Shown here one piece after another: positions 6,635-13,733 of a stretch of DNA of 18,123 bases. The DNA comes from Candidatus Bathyarchaeota archaeon (GTDB lineage Archaea > Thermoproteota > Bathyarchaeia > RBG-16-48-13 > GCA-020355125). Numbering within the stretch: position 1 is the stretch's first letter; each line of letters starts with the position of its first letter. The translations under genes and the position numbers were made by a program. Where the stretch lies: assembly GCA_026014905.1 (NCBI GenBank), contig JAOZHK010000084.1, forward strand, positions 1-18,123, written 5' to 3'. The notes under the pieces were generated by a model. It made no database searches. It saw only the letters and a list, made by a program, of their open reading frames with translations, and had not been told where the DNA came from.

Positions 6635-8506
6635 TCAGACAAGAATCGCCATTCCAGCGGGAGGTAGATCAATGTCAATTGACGCGGTTCCATTAACATG
6701 TTTTAGAGGAATACTCTCTGACACTGGCGGGGTTTTCAGTTCTGCATCACTCCAATCGCCTTTATACAGAAATCTCATGTTAGATCCTTCTGGATGAAAT
6801 CGAGAATCGAGTAAAATAGATGCGCTTTCATTCTGTGCACCGTTGGTATTGAGAATAATCAAGATATCCTGATCATACAAGACCCTGGACCAAGCAACTA
6901 ATTCCCCTGACTGCGGTGTGATGAATGGATGTGTGTCGCTGATTGAGGTTTTCCGTAGATACTGTCGACCGCGTCGCAGTGTTAGCCCAATTATGTCTTG
7001 ACGATTGCGTATCCGTGTGATTGCGGCAATACGCACATATGTCGGGTGCTCGTTATCGAAGAAATGACAGCCCTCTGTTTGAAATGCGCCAAATGTGCCT
7101 CCAAACATACATTCACGGACATATCGGTCACTATAGTCAATACCGTTAGAGCTTGGTTCGATATCAATATCATGATGATCTTCGGAACCGTCAAATGCTT
7201 GCTCTGTTCCATAATATATACACGGGATGCCAAGTGTTGTTAACTGGACGCCCACGGCGTGCGCAGCCTGTTCATATTTATTGTCGATGTTATTGCCGGC
7301 AAGGAATCTGCGTTTACCGCTCTGACGTCCAACCATATCATGGTCATCAAGAATCGAAACATGATATCGTCCAATCATTCGATGGCTTCCAAACTCATCT
7401 TGACCACCAAATTGATTAAAGAACATTTGGGGGTCTCCATAGCCTTTCACCATGTCTGCGAGACGTTCTGCGGGGGCGCCAATATCTAGTGCAGCGTCAA
7501 TATTTCTCCCGAAGATTTCCAAGTAATCACGGATCATTTTCGACCCGCCAGTCACTTCTCCAAGAAGAAGAAAATTCTCTTTACCTATTGACTCGGCATA
7601 TTCACGGATGGCTCCGCAGAAGTTCCGTGAAGCCTCAAATGATGTATGTTTGACAGTGTCGATACGGAAACCGTCACAATCGCTCAATGCGATCCAATAT
7701 CGATAAACTCGTATTAGAGCATCCAAGACTTCGTCATTACTGTGGTCGAGGTCTTTGAGATCAAAAAAATCTCCACGTCTGAATTCACAATCTGGATGTA
7801 GAGGGTGTTCCCATGGTTCGGGATCCCACCGTTGAATCTGGCCGGCACGGGTATACCATTCGGGATTCTGGAATTCTTCAGGCCATACAGCATCACCAAC
7901 TTCAATGATATGATCGACTCGTTGTCCTCCTTTTGACCTCCATCCATTGAAAGGATAGGTAGGTTTGTAACGATATGGGATAGCATCACATGCATTACCA
8001 TTGAAATTGCGATAGAACCAGTTGTTCCCGGAATGATTATAGATCACGTCGATGAGCACGTACATATCCTTCTCGTGGGTTGCGTCTATTAGATCTCTCA
8101 GATCTTGACGGGTTCCAAATCGTGGGTCGACGTCTAGAAAATTCTGGATTCCGTAGCCGTGATATGTGTCAAGATCGATTCGCTGATGCCATATTGGACC
8201 GATCCAAAGCGCTGTAGCGCCTAGTGTCCTAAGATAATCCAGTTTGCTCTCTATGCCTTTGAGCGTGCCTCCCTGAAATGCTTTCCCTGCTTCCATCCAT
8301 TTCCATTTATCGGCTTTAAATTGCTGCATATCTGACCGATCGAAAAGTGGCCGATCCTGATCTCGACCATCACTGAATCGATCCGGAAGTAAAAAATACA
8401 GAACTTGATCTCGCCACGAAGATGGGCTTGAATATACCTGTCCACGGGGTTTGAGATCAATATCAGATAATTTGATTGGAGCATTTTTTTCGATGAGTGT
8501 CGACAC
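6635..8506 (-). CDS. GH13 alpha-amylase family glycosidase
   Basis: A 623-residue enzyme hydrolysing or rearranging alpha-glucans. All GH13 regions are present: DVIYNH at about 153-158 (region I), GFRIDTVKH at 279-287 with nucleophile D283, LLLGEV with acid/base E317, and SILDDHD with the transition-state Asp D390 (the usual NHD is DHD here). A C-terminal beta domain ends at AGMAILV. There is no signal peptide, so it probably acts in the cytoplasm on stored glycogen or maltodextrin. There is no ATG at the front. I choose the GTG at 8506 because GGTGAT lies 4-5 nt before it; a TTG at 8518 and a GTG at 8515 are alternatives. A TGCGCGCAC tract follows the stop by 4 nt. No other sugar genes are adjacent. 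Confidence 0.95.
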   Translation of the reverse strand: MSTLIEKNAPIKLSDIDLKPRGQVYSSPSSWRDQVLYFLLPDRFSDGRDQDRPLFDRSDMQQFKADKWKWMEAGKAFQGGTLKGIESKLDYLRTLGATALWIGPIWHQRIDLDTYHGYGIQNFLDVDPRFGTRQDLRDLIDATHEKDMYVLIDVIYNHSGNNWFYRNFNGNACDAIPYRYKPTYPFNGWRSKGGQRVDHIIEVGDAVWPEEFQNPEWYTRAGQIQRWDPEPWEHPLHPDCEFRRGDFFDLKDLDHSNDEVLDALIRVYRYWIALSDCDGFRIDTVKHTSFEASRNFCGAIREYAESIGKENFLLLGEVTGGSKMIRDYLEIFGRNIDAALDIGAPAERLADMVKGYGDPQMFFNQFGGQDEFGSHRMIGRYHVSILDDHDMVGRQSGKRRFLAGNNIDNKYEQAAHAVGVQLTTLGIPCIYYGTEQAFDGSEDHHDIDIEPSSNGIDYSDRYVRECMFGGTFGAFQTEGCHFFDNEHPTYVRIAAITRIRNRQDIIGLTLRRGRQYLRKTSISDTHPFITPQSGELVAWSRVLYDQDILIILNTNGAQNESASILLDSRFHPEGSNMRFLYKGDWSDAELKTPPVSESIPLKHVNGTASIDIDLPPAGMAILV

Positions 8507-8537
8507 TATAATCACCAAGCAAGTAGATAGCCAGTTT

Positions 8538-8548
8538 ATGATATATAT
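8538..8548 (-). promoter_or_regulatory. TATA box of the amylase-family gene
   Basis: On the minus strand CATATATATCAT lies about 35-40 nt before the GTG at 8506. That places transcription start about 10-15 nt before the codon, with the GGTGAT ribosome site inside this very short leader. Confidence 0.45.
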
Positions 8549-8614
8549 GTATCCAGTACTCTATTTAGATCGATTTTAATAAGTATTTACACATATACAA
8601 AGTGGTGTAATGAA

Positions 8615-8728
8615 ATGAGTATTACATGTGAAGAGATAGCTAAAATCGTTCATAGATTATGTGATCGTCCGTGTACAAAGACGGTAACGCGCGCGCGCGG
8701 AATGGGTGAGGAATCGCAGTTTGACTAG
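8615..8728 (+). CDS. possible 37-residue protein, weakly supported
   Basis: ATG at 8615 to TAG at 8726-8728 in the 320-nt gap between the two divergent genes. The product begins MSITCEEIAKIVHRLC and then runs into a longest-in-window alternating CG tract (8687-8700) that encodes TRARG. The first half has protein-like composition and three cysteines in all. There is no paralogue, and a non-coding repeat lies inside the frame, so it may not be a gene. Confidence 0.22.
   Translation: MSITCEEIAKIVHRLCDRPCTKTVTRARGMGEESQFD
8687..8700. repeat. longest alternating CG tract in the window
   Basis: ACGCGCGCGCGCGG lies in the gap between the amylase gene and the TenA-like gene. This tract is not close to a confident stop codon, unless the small frame ending at 8728 is real. 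Confidence 0.65.
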
Positions 8729-8825
8729 TCACCTTTCAAGCTAGCAATTAACTCGATGAACAAAAATAACCTAAAATACGGAGCAAACTATCATGAAGAT
8801 ACTCGTTACATAGGGACGTGCGTTG

Positions 8826-9464
8826 ATGACTACGCCCTTACTTCATGTAATCCGGGAGCGCTTATCGTCACTCAATCGCCAAATTCTGAATCACCCCTAT
8901 CTCGCTGATGCTGAGCAAGGAATCCTACCCCAAAGCAAATTGCAGGCGTTTGTGATCAATCAACATTACATCATTCGTCATGATGTCCGCAGCTTAGCCT
9001 TGATGGCTTCCCGATCCACCACTACGGAGGAGTACCTGTTTTTTCACTCGATTCAGGAAGGCGACGCCCAGGCGCTTCCACTGATTCTCACACTGGGTGC
9101 GGCGATGGGACTACCTATATCATTCGTGACAACTCCACCACGCGCGGAAGCCGTCACCTATGCCCATTATCTTGCAACCTTGGCCCAGTATGCGACACCG
9201 CAAGAGCAGGTGGTTGCGCTCATCGTCAATCTGCCTGTATGGGGCGTTAATTGTCAGCGACTTGCAGGCGCCCTTCGCAACCAGTATCACATCGAGGACA
9301 CGGCGTTTCTGGATCTATTTTCCCAACCCGCTGCAACGTTAGAAGCAACAGCAGATGCCATCCTCACACATCACAATACTATGATGAACGCGCTGACGCG
9401 TGTAGCCCAGATGATTCAAGCCTATGAACTCATGTTCTGGCAGGGCATCTATCACACCAGCTAG
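8826..9464 (+). CDS. TenA/PqqC-superfamily protein lacking the TenA cysteine
   Basis: A 212-residue, all-helical protein of the TenA/THI-4 (haem-oxygenase-like) fold; the start is the ATG at 8826 (an in-frame TTG at 8823 is adjacent). Family landmarks are NHPYLADAEQGILPQSKLQAFVINQHYII near the start (in the order HPYL, GxLP, QHYII), FFHSIQEGDAQALP in the middle, and AYELMFWQGIY at the end, with the C-terminal catalytic-type Glu. The Cys found in thiamin-salvage TenA (LLPCxWxYxEI) is replaced by VNLPVWGVN. It therefore belongs with the Cys-less TenA-like/PqqC-like members and may act on another substrate. It lies far from the thiamin genes, beside the amylase gene in divergent orientation. Confidence 0.85.
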   Translation: MTTPLLHVIRERLSSLNRQILNHPYLADAEQGILPQSKLQAFVINQHYIIRHDVRSLALMASRSTTTEEYLFFHSIQEGDAQALPLILTLGAAMGLPISFVTTPPRAEAVTYAHYLATLAQYATPQEQVVALIVNLPVWGVNCQRLAGALRNQYHIEDTAFLDLFSQPAATLEATADAILTHHNTMMNALTRVAQMIQAYELMFWQGIYHTS

Positions 9465-9520
9465 CAAGCTTTTGTCTAAATATAATTCAAGGGCTGTATT
9501 TGTGGAGCGTTGTCACGATT

Positions 9521-9549
9521 TAGCTAGCTAGAGAAGCAGACGCGCGCAC
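9521..9549. repeat. (CTAG)n and CG tracts between convergent genes
   Basis: TAGCTAGCTAG (9521-9531) and ACGCGCGCAC (9540-9549) lie side by side between the stop at 9464 (+) and the stop at 9556 (-). Only three places in the window have both tract types together; the others are near 10947-10975 and 17807-17832. Confidence 0.65.
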
Positions 9550-9555
9550 GTAAAC

Positions 9556-9880
9556 TCATTGCGGCTTATCACCAATAACTGAAACAGCGTAGAGATGACC
9601 GGGGAACAGGGGTTTCTTGTTCAATCGAGCAATAGCATCTAGCCATTCATGAATATTCCTAAATCCTGAACCCTCGATATACGGGTATATATCCACAATC
9701 GTATTGATAATGCCTATGTGATGCACATGTACATCGCAGAGTTTGGGTCTGCCGCATCCCTCACAAGCCCAATCTTTACCTATCTTCTTTCTCTTGTTCG
9801 TACGATATGTGTAAACATAGCCTTTATTGATCAACTGGCGTCGTGCTTTAAAATTTGAAAACTGTATGACCAGACTTCAT
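9556..9880 (-). CDS. ASCH-domain protein read through a +1 shift (or disrupted)
   Basis: The main frame is open from 9876 to 9556, but its first usual start (TTG 9834) cuts the ASCH N-terminal strand. In another frame, an ATG at 9880 gives MKSGHTVFKF and stops at TAA. Slipping +1 at TTT-TAA, where the four T allow Phe-tRNA to re-pair perfectly, continues into KARRQLINKGYVYTYR. This restores the typical ASCH opening (FKxRxxxLIxxGxxxTxR). The resulting protein has 107 residues and includes CEGC, the GFRNIHEWL helix and the closing LYAVSVIG strand. ASCH domains are proposed to bind RNA or modified bases. A TTTAT box about 22-25 nt before 9880 fits a leaderless start there. It could be programmed shifting, a mutation, or a one-T sequencing error. 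Confidence 0.68.
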
Positions 9881-10007
9881 TCCTTCTTCATGTTATCCGA
9901 ATAAAGCGACGCTAGTCAATTCTTAACTCATTTGCGAGGTTGGATCATGAATCATCTGTTGGATTCACTGATTCGAATCCTCGATAAAAGATTGAGGTGA
10001 GTAACTG

Positions 10008-10019
10008 CACGCGCGCGTG
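10008..10019. repeat. 12-bp palindrome CACGCGCGCGTG
   Basis: A perfect palindromic alternating CG tract in the 220-nt gap upstream of the ASCH gene. A second tract, ACGCGCGCGC at 10072-10081, lies 20 nt beyond the stop of the 10101 gene. Confidence 0.65.
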
Positions 10020-10100
10020 ATTGGAACCCACTTAAATATTGGGCAGTTCTTTAATTTTACAGTTAAATGCTACGCGCGCGCTTAACTCTCCGCGCATTAG

Positions 10101-10445
10101 CTACAACACCACAAAGACCTCATCACCCTTTTTTCGAGCGTCTTTTAAGCGATCGGGAAACTCTTCTGGGTCTGATGTGCACGCGTTGAATCGTTGTGTA
10201 TTCTTCTCGAAAAAGTCATCCATGAGTTTTTTAATGAATGCACGAAATTGTGCCGGATTCTCCTTCGCGAACGCGACAAGAATTTTCGCTTCCAGATCGT
10301 CACAGTGTTTCCATCCACCTATGACGCCAAAGCTAAACGTGATCTCCCGATCCAAATAACGCAACAACCGGTCATCAATCTCTACAGTGGGAAAGAGTTG
10401 TCGCACAATCGGAACGATATATTGCATGAGAATTTTTCGACTCAT
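10101..10445 (-). CDS. conserved hypothetical protein, paralogue of 1385-1735
   Basis: A 114-residue protein started at the ATG at 10445, which has a GGTAGGA ribosome site; the longer reading to 10478 would run over a GC-alternating stretch and is not shared with the paralogue. The core LDREITFSFGVIGG, HC, DLEAK and EEFPDRLKD blocks match the copy at 1385-1735. Both copies end soon after, with no added domain. Two unlinked copies under clear conservation argue for a real function, but no family is recognised. The TM/zinc-ribbon gene lies 42 nt upstream on the same strand, so they may share a message. Confidence 0.75.
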   Translation of the reverse strand: MSRKILMQYIVPIVRQLFPTVEIDDRLLRYLDREITFSFGVIGGWKHCDDLEAKILVAFAKENPAQFRAFIKKLMDDFFEKNTQRFNACTSDPEEFPDRLKDARKKGDEVFVVL

Positions 10446-10487
10446 TTGTATCCTACCCGTACGCGTGTGCACGCTCATGCGTGGGCG

Positions 10488-10727
10488 CTACCATATTTTA
10501 TCCGTAAAATGGGCGTTGCGAATCTTGCGGATATGCATCCATCGATGACAGAATCGACATGCAACCAACGTATGATCATAAACAGTATACAAGTCTTTTG
10601 TGAACTCCAGGTGACAATGAGGGCACGTAATGGATTGATTAGGCTCGAGGCGAAAAGACAAGATTAGAGCTAGGATCGCACCGAAAGCGATAATCGGTAA
10701 TAGAATCATCGTCATTGCAATGACCAT
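10488..10727 (-). CDS. membrane-anchored zinc-ribbon protein
   Basis: A 79-residue protein from the ATG at 10727 (a GTG at 10757 would add ten residues). A single hydrophobic span occupies about residues 1-25 (MVIAMTMILLPIIAFGAIL...), followed by a cytoplasmic-type domain with CPHC (about 35-38) and CRFC (about 58-61), a two-knuckle zinc ribbon with several His and aromatic residues. The layout suggests a membrane-tethered zinc module; the partner is unknown. A TGTATAACCTATAG element just before the ATG might be a TATA-like box or part of a longer coding start. The downstream gene is the paralogue of 1385. Confidence 0.62.
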   Translation of the reverse strand: MVIAMTMILLPIIAFGAILALILSFRLEPNQSITCPHCHLEFTKDLYTVYDHTLVACRFCHRWMHIRKIRNAHFTDKIW

Positions 10728-11080
10728 AATGCTATAGGTTATACAATTCTCGATCACAATTGCAGAACTGTGAATGTGATTCCATTCACATGTTAAGCGC
10801 GTTGTTAATGAGAGGGGGAATGGTTGAAAAGATGCGATCGCGCGCGGGCTTGTAAGTCATCGGTCTCCGAGCTTCAAGACGATGCCAGGTCCATGTCTCT
10901 CCGTGGGTGAGGAATGCATCAGAAGTACATCTCAAGAGAGCTATGCACGCGCGCGTATATCGGCTAGCTAGCTATGGATCTATTGACGATTGTAGAAATG
11001 TTATTTAGCAATTCTATAGATGGGGATGCCAAGATATCAACGCTCGAGTGTAGCGTTATAAATATGTACGCGAAGTGTTC
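10728..11080. other. gene-poor 350-nt stretch with palindrome and tracts
   Basis: It contains a perfect 8-bp inverted repeat (TGTGAATG 10769-10776, CATTCACA 10783-10790), a CG tract at 10839-10847, ACGCGCGCGT at 10947-10956 and (CTAG)n at 10963-10974. A minus-strand frame is open from about 10970 to a stop at about 10797 with protein-like composition in part, but it has no ATG and runs through both tracts. I do not call it a gene. Confidence 0.4.
10769..10790. promoter_or_regulatory. inverted repeat upstream of the TM/zinc-ribbon gene
   Basis: TGTGAATG, spacer TGATTC, CATTCACA: perfect 8-bp arms about 42-63 nt upstream of the ATG at 10727. The position suits a regulator site or a hairpin in a leader; the regulator is unknown. 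Confidence 0.35.
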
Positions 11081-11287
11081 TTAGATTTTGCTGCAGTACG
11101 GGCAAGCACTATATCCCTCTTTTTCAGCTTGCTCAAAAGTATCTGGTGCAAACGTGACCGCATTATGTGTGGCTACGATGCCATCGATCCGGCAGTCACT
11201 ACTTTGTTCATGATCGCAATCATGGACGATGTGCTGACCTTTATCTCCCACATATCGTTTCAAGTCCAGGTTAATTCGCCTCACCAT
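11081..11287 (-). CDS. small Ada-like metal-binding protein
   Basis: A 68-residue protein with an exceptionally good ribosome site (GAGGAGGTGAA directly before the ATG at 11287), so it is surely translated. The sequence contains HDC, CDHEQSSDC, an F..FEQAEKEGY stretch and a final ACPYCSKI. This arrangement (Cys/His early, then GYxxCxxC at the end) resembles the small metal-binding modules related to the Ada N-terminal zinc domain, which bind DNA or nucleotides. No methyltransferase domain is present. Its role is not known; it stands alone between two gene-poor gaps. Confidence 0.7.
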   Translation of the reverse strand: MVRRINLDLKRYVGDKGQHIVHDCDHEQSSDCRIDGIVATHNAVTFAPDTFEQAEKEGYSACPYCSKI

Positions 11288-11461
11288 TTCACCTCCTCAG
11301 ATATATTTCACACGTAAAAGGCATGCATGCATCAATTCTTGCTTGAACATCACCCCATTTTTTGACCTTACTCTCGCCTTGCCAGCAATTGAGTGCAATA
11401 ACCAACTAATATAAGAATATAGTACGTACATATATATTTAAAGCAACGTATATCGTGTCAA

Positions 11462-11473
11462 ACGCGCGCGCGT
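11462..11473. repeat. palindromic CG tract upstream of the winged-helix gene
   Basis: ACGCGCGCGCGT lies about 25 nt after a TATATATTTA box (11431-11440), about where transcription would start. This is one of the few tracts found at a 5' side rather than after a stop codon. Confidence 0.55.
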
Positions 11474-11571
11474 ACGTGGCTGAACAACCTCTGGCATTGG
11501 ATCGAGCACCTGTCGGAAACGGACGATTCAGCACACGGAGCGAGCGTCTAGAAGACCAGAGGATCACCACC

Positions 11572-11829
11572 ATGACCTCCACGTCGTTGGGTCCCGTGGC
11601 CCTCAGCGTGCTCGAATACTGCAAACAACCACGACGTCTCCATGATGTCATATACGGGGAGTTGGCCACGCGACTTGAAGCCCGCAGGCTCATCCTGCCT
11701 TTTTTGTACTCCGCGTGGTGGCAATACCTCGCGGACATCATCCACGATCTAGAACGACGCGGGTTATTGGCGCGCGATCAGAACCGTCGATACTATACGA
11801 TTACTGAGACTTCACGATATTATAGATAA
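11572..11829 (+). CDS. small winged-helix DNA-binding protein
   Basis: An 85-residue protein started at the ATG at 11572, which has GAGGAT eight nt upstream. The longer frame to 11455 would be encoded by the CG tract and has no domain. Pattern: SLGPVALSVLEYCKQPRRL (helix 1 and turn), a DVIYGELATRLE helix, SAWWQYLADIIHDLERRGLL (recognition helix region) and ARDQNRRYYTIT (the beta wing), ending YYR. This is the usual order of a one-domain winged-helix regulator, resembling PadR/ArsR-like folds in shape. No ligand domain is present. A TATA box at 11431-11440 gives a leader of about 110 nt. Confidence 0.75.
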   Translation: MTSTSLGPVALSVLEYCKQPRRLHDVIYGELATRLEARRLILPFLYSAWWQYLADIIHDLERRGLLARDQNRRYYTITETSRYYR

Positions 11830-11860
11830 TGAAATCGTGGGTGTGAGCGAGGGCTGGAGT

Positions 11861-11997
11861 TTATTTTACTCGTGAAGGCGTGGCTTCGATATTTACGTAA
11901 AACTCTGCTACTCTAGCGACCGCGTCCTCACAGTCTAGCTAGCTGGAATATGCATTAGTAACAAAACGCTGTCTGTCTACGAACGTTGGTCATGGAA
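11861..11997 (-). pseudogene. possible gene remnant interrupted inside a (CTAG)n tract
   Basis: On the minus strand a frame reads PTFVDRQRFVTNAYSS, hits TAG inside the CTAGCTAGCT tract (11935-11944), then continues LDCEDAVARVAEFYVNIE and ends at TAA (11861-11863). The second part has a convincing protein composition but no start. This could be the remains of a gene broken by tract growth, or chance. Nothing else is seen in the 255-nt gap except further tracts at 12013 and 12072. Confidence 0.25.
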
Positions 11998-12012
11998 CCA
12001 ATGCTGACAACG

Positions 12013-12026
12013 AGCTAGCTAGCTAG
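12013..12026. repeat. (CTAG)n tract, 14 bp
   Basis: AGCTAGCTAGCTAG, the longest (CTAG)n run here. It lies between the convergent genes ending at 11829 and 12085, 45 nt from the palindromic ACGCGCGT at 12072-12079, which is 5 nt beyond the stop at 12085. Confidence 0.6.
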
Positions 12027-12084
12027 ATCCTTTTCATCCGCGCAGAGATTGTGATCCCTCTGATACAACACACGCGCGTAAGGG

Positions 12085-12384
12085 TTAATGGCATTGAGGA
12101 CATTTCCCCTCAATTACTTCTCTTGAAGGAATATATGTGCCACAGGTTGAGCAATAGTGTTGCTCGACACGTAGAGCAGTAAACCCTGATCGCCCCCCCT
12201 GTTCAAAGGCAAACCCGGTTTGTCCTCCAGTGGTCAAGTAATGGCCGATTGCCAAAGCGTCAGGATACCAACCAGAATCAGGAGGAGCCACCTCAAGATA
12301 TGCTCCGCATAGCGGACAATATGCGATGTCAATGGCTTCAATCGTCTTCTGACAATGAGGGCACTGACTCTCTTTTTCCGACAA
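12085..12384 (-). CDS. double zinc-ribbon protein
   Basis: A 99-residue protein starting at TTG 12384, supported by AGGTGA about nine nt upstream and the lack of a nearby ATG. The first ribbon is CPHC/CPLC at about residues 8-11 and 23-26. The second is CSTC/CPQC at about 78-81 and 95-98, the last Cys-His pair closing the protein. Between them lies a Gly-rich, aromatic region (HYLTTGGQTGFAFEQGG). The form is that of small zinc-ribbon modules used in archaeal RNA or protein complexes; no enzyme is evident. Orientation and spacing (about 100 nt) put it downstream of the 12486 gene, possibly in one message. Confidence 0.75.
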   Translation of the reverse strand: MSEKESQCPHCQKTIEAIDIAYCPLCGAYLEVAPPDSGWYPDALAIGHYLTTGGQTGFAFEQGGRSGFTALRVEQHYCSTCGTYIPSREVIEGKCPQCH

Positions 12385-12485
12385 TTTGTTTCTTCACCTA
12401 GCGTGCTAGTCTCGATTTCATGCACGTGCTGCATACGCGCGCACTTGTCAGTTTTTTAAGCAGGTTTTCTTTGGTCCTCGTTCAA

Positions 12486-13016
12486 CTATTGGTGTGGTGT
12501 CAACTTGGAAAAACGGTTTGGTGAAGGTCTTCTGCTGATCAAAGACATGAGGCGTATTCCATATTTCTCTTGGAGAAACTGCTCAAACCCTTCAAAGACG
12601 ACGCTGGGGGTCTCATTCAGCTTTAGGCTCGTATCTTCTCCCTCATACGCCCGACTTAAGTCGTAGAGAGCCACGGTTTTCGACAGTTTGGGGGCTTCCT
12701 TCACTAGATACAACCATAATAGCGTTGGAGGAGTAACGGGCAGCACCCAAGCCATGTATTTGGGCCTCACAGTTCGACAGGAAAGGCCTTCATCGAGCGC
12801 ACATGACGGATTGGACACAATTCGTTTAAACGTGCTCAAATACAGCCCGCGAATCCAGAAAAATTTGTGATATTCGTTGTCCGCTTCGATTAAATCGCCG
12901 ATACTGTGCGCCGTCCAATTCTTGAGGTCACAATACACCTTAAACTCGTACAGAAGTTCCCCAATCATTGGAAATGATGCATCATACTGGACAACTTTTC
13001 TTCCTTCAATAGACAT
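12486..13016 (-). CDS. hypothetical protein of 176 residues
   Basis: The ATG at 13016 has an AGGAGA site about ten nt upstream. The sequence is well-formed and rich in aromatic residues (FFWIRGLYLSTF, YMAWVLPVTPPTLLWLYLV), with no predicted signal peptide and no long hydrophobic span that is clearly a membrane segment. The C-terminus is basic and Ser/Pro-rich. I recognise no motif or family; a nuclease-like or mobile-element accessory role cannot be excluded or supported. Its promoter holds a 19-bp perfect palindrome (13060-13078), suggesting dedicated control. Confidence 0.62.
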   Translation of the reverse strand: MSIEGRKVVQYDASFPMIGELLYEFKVYCDLKNWTAHSIGDLIEADNEYHKFFWIRGLYLSTFKRIVSNPSCALDEGLSCRTVRPKYMAWVLPVTPPTLLWLYLVKEAPKLSKTVALYDLSRAYEGEDTSLKLNETPSVVFEGFEQFLQEKYGIRLMSLISRRPSPNRFSKLTPHQ

Positions 13017-13059
13017 ACAGTCATCTTCTCCTGGAACAGGAAGCGCACCGTATTAAGGT

Positions 13060-13078
13060 TCTAGAAATGATTTCTAGA
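13060..13078. promoter_or_regulatory. 19-bp palindrome at the promoter of the 12486 gene
   Basis: TCTAGAAAT, G, ATTTCTAGA has perfect 9-bp arms around a single base. On the minus strand a TATA-like CTTTATATTATATC (about 13079-13092) sits directly before it, so the palindrome covers the zone between TATA and the expected start site. That is where archaeal repressors block polymerase. Confidence 0.5.
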
Positions 13079-13161
13079 TATAATATAAAGAATTATGAGT
13101 ACACTTATAGGAGTTATTATGGAGGATTCTGGCAGCAAGTTAGTGAAAAGTTTTCTGGAAT

Positions 13162-13323
13162 ATGCTTGATGGAACGATTGTGTCAAAAATGAGTGTCGAA
13201 CTGAGTGCTTTTGTTCCAATTACTGTCATTGTTATATCACAAGCGAAACAGCCAACCGTGGCTTCACCCACTGATCTATTAGGCCGAGGAAAGCCATCCG
13301 GAGCGTTCACTCCTTCATGTTAA
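13162..13323 (+). CDS. possible 53-residue protein coupled to a short upstream frame
   Basis: A 16-codon frame (ATG 13121, preceded by TAGGAG) stops in ATGCTTGA, overlapping the ATG at 13162 of a second frame of 53 codons (begins MLDGTIVSKMSVELSAF). The good ribosome site on the first and the stop/start overlap would allow coupling, or the pair could be one gene with a frameshift. No family is recognised and composition is only moderately protein-like. Confidence 0.27.
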   Translation: MLDGTIVSKMSVELSAFVPITVIVISQAKQPTVASPTDLLGRGKPSGAFTPSC

Positions 13324-13487
13324 GATCGGCTTTCGCGCAAGCACGTATTAACACATATCATAATGCATTGTTATTTATGTTTTGTTACATATAAATTAGG
13401 TACCTTGTATCCACTCCCCTCGAGAAGCGCTACTATATATGCAACCTGCCAGACTCGTAACAAACATACCCGCGCACGTATAGCGGG

Positions 13488-13727
13488 CTATAAAGACCCA
13501 CCTCTGTGTACGTTTACCGGGTCATCTGGGAAGCGAAATCACTCCTCGTCATTCGTGAATCCTCGTATTTCGAGAATCTTTGGCCGTTGCTACCATGAAT
13601 TCCAACGAGGTGTTGGATATACGCGTTCTGGGCATACGTGCGCGCCCTCTATATGTAACGCACTTGCGTATAAGGTAAATAGCTCGCGGATTTCACAATC
13701 TTTAATTGCACATACCAGCATTCTCAT
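13488..13727 (-). pseudogene. decayed small gene with two in-frame stops
   Basis: From the ATG at 13727 the minus-strand frame reads MRMLVCAIKDCEIRELF... to RVYPTPRWNSW and meets TAG at 13590-13592. In the same frame it goes on QRPKILEIRGFTNDEE, TGA, FRFPDDPVNVHRGGSL, then TAG at 13488-13490. The uniform composition across both stops suggests a former protein of about 79 residues. Its start sits in the same palindrome as the start of the ribbon-helix-helix gene on the other strand. It could also be chance, because no homologue is recognised. Confidence 0.33.
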
Positions 13728-13733
13728 AATGCT
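13717..13733. promoter_or_regulatory. inverted repeat at the start of the RHH gene
   Basis: AGCATT, spacer CTCAT, AATGCT directly abuts the ATG at 13734. A TTTAAT box at 13700-13706 places the transcription start inside or at the end of this repeat. Ribbon-helix-helix proteins typically bind such short inverted repeats in their own promoters. Confidence 0.45.

Noticed and set aside
6998..7489. Several plus-strand frames opposite the GH13 gene
   Set aside because: They are antisense shadows of a gene with all catalytic motifs intact.
9960..9985. tRNA-like T-loop sequence ATTCGAATCC
   Set aside because: The flanking bases do not form a T-stem, and no anticodon or acceptor arms can be built around it.
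9947..10000. 17-codon frame (MNHLLDSLIRILDKRLR) with GAGGTTGG upstream
   Set aside because: The good spacing is notable, but the frame is too short to support without conservation data.
10797..10972. Minus-strand open frame with protein-like end (GETWTWHRLEARRPMTYKP)
   Set aside because: It has no ATG and only weak alternative starts, and runs through both repeat types; it may be a relic but cannot be told from chance.
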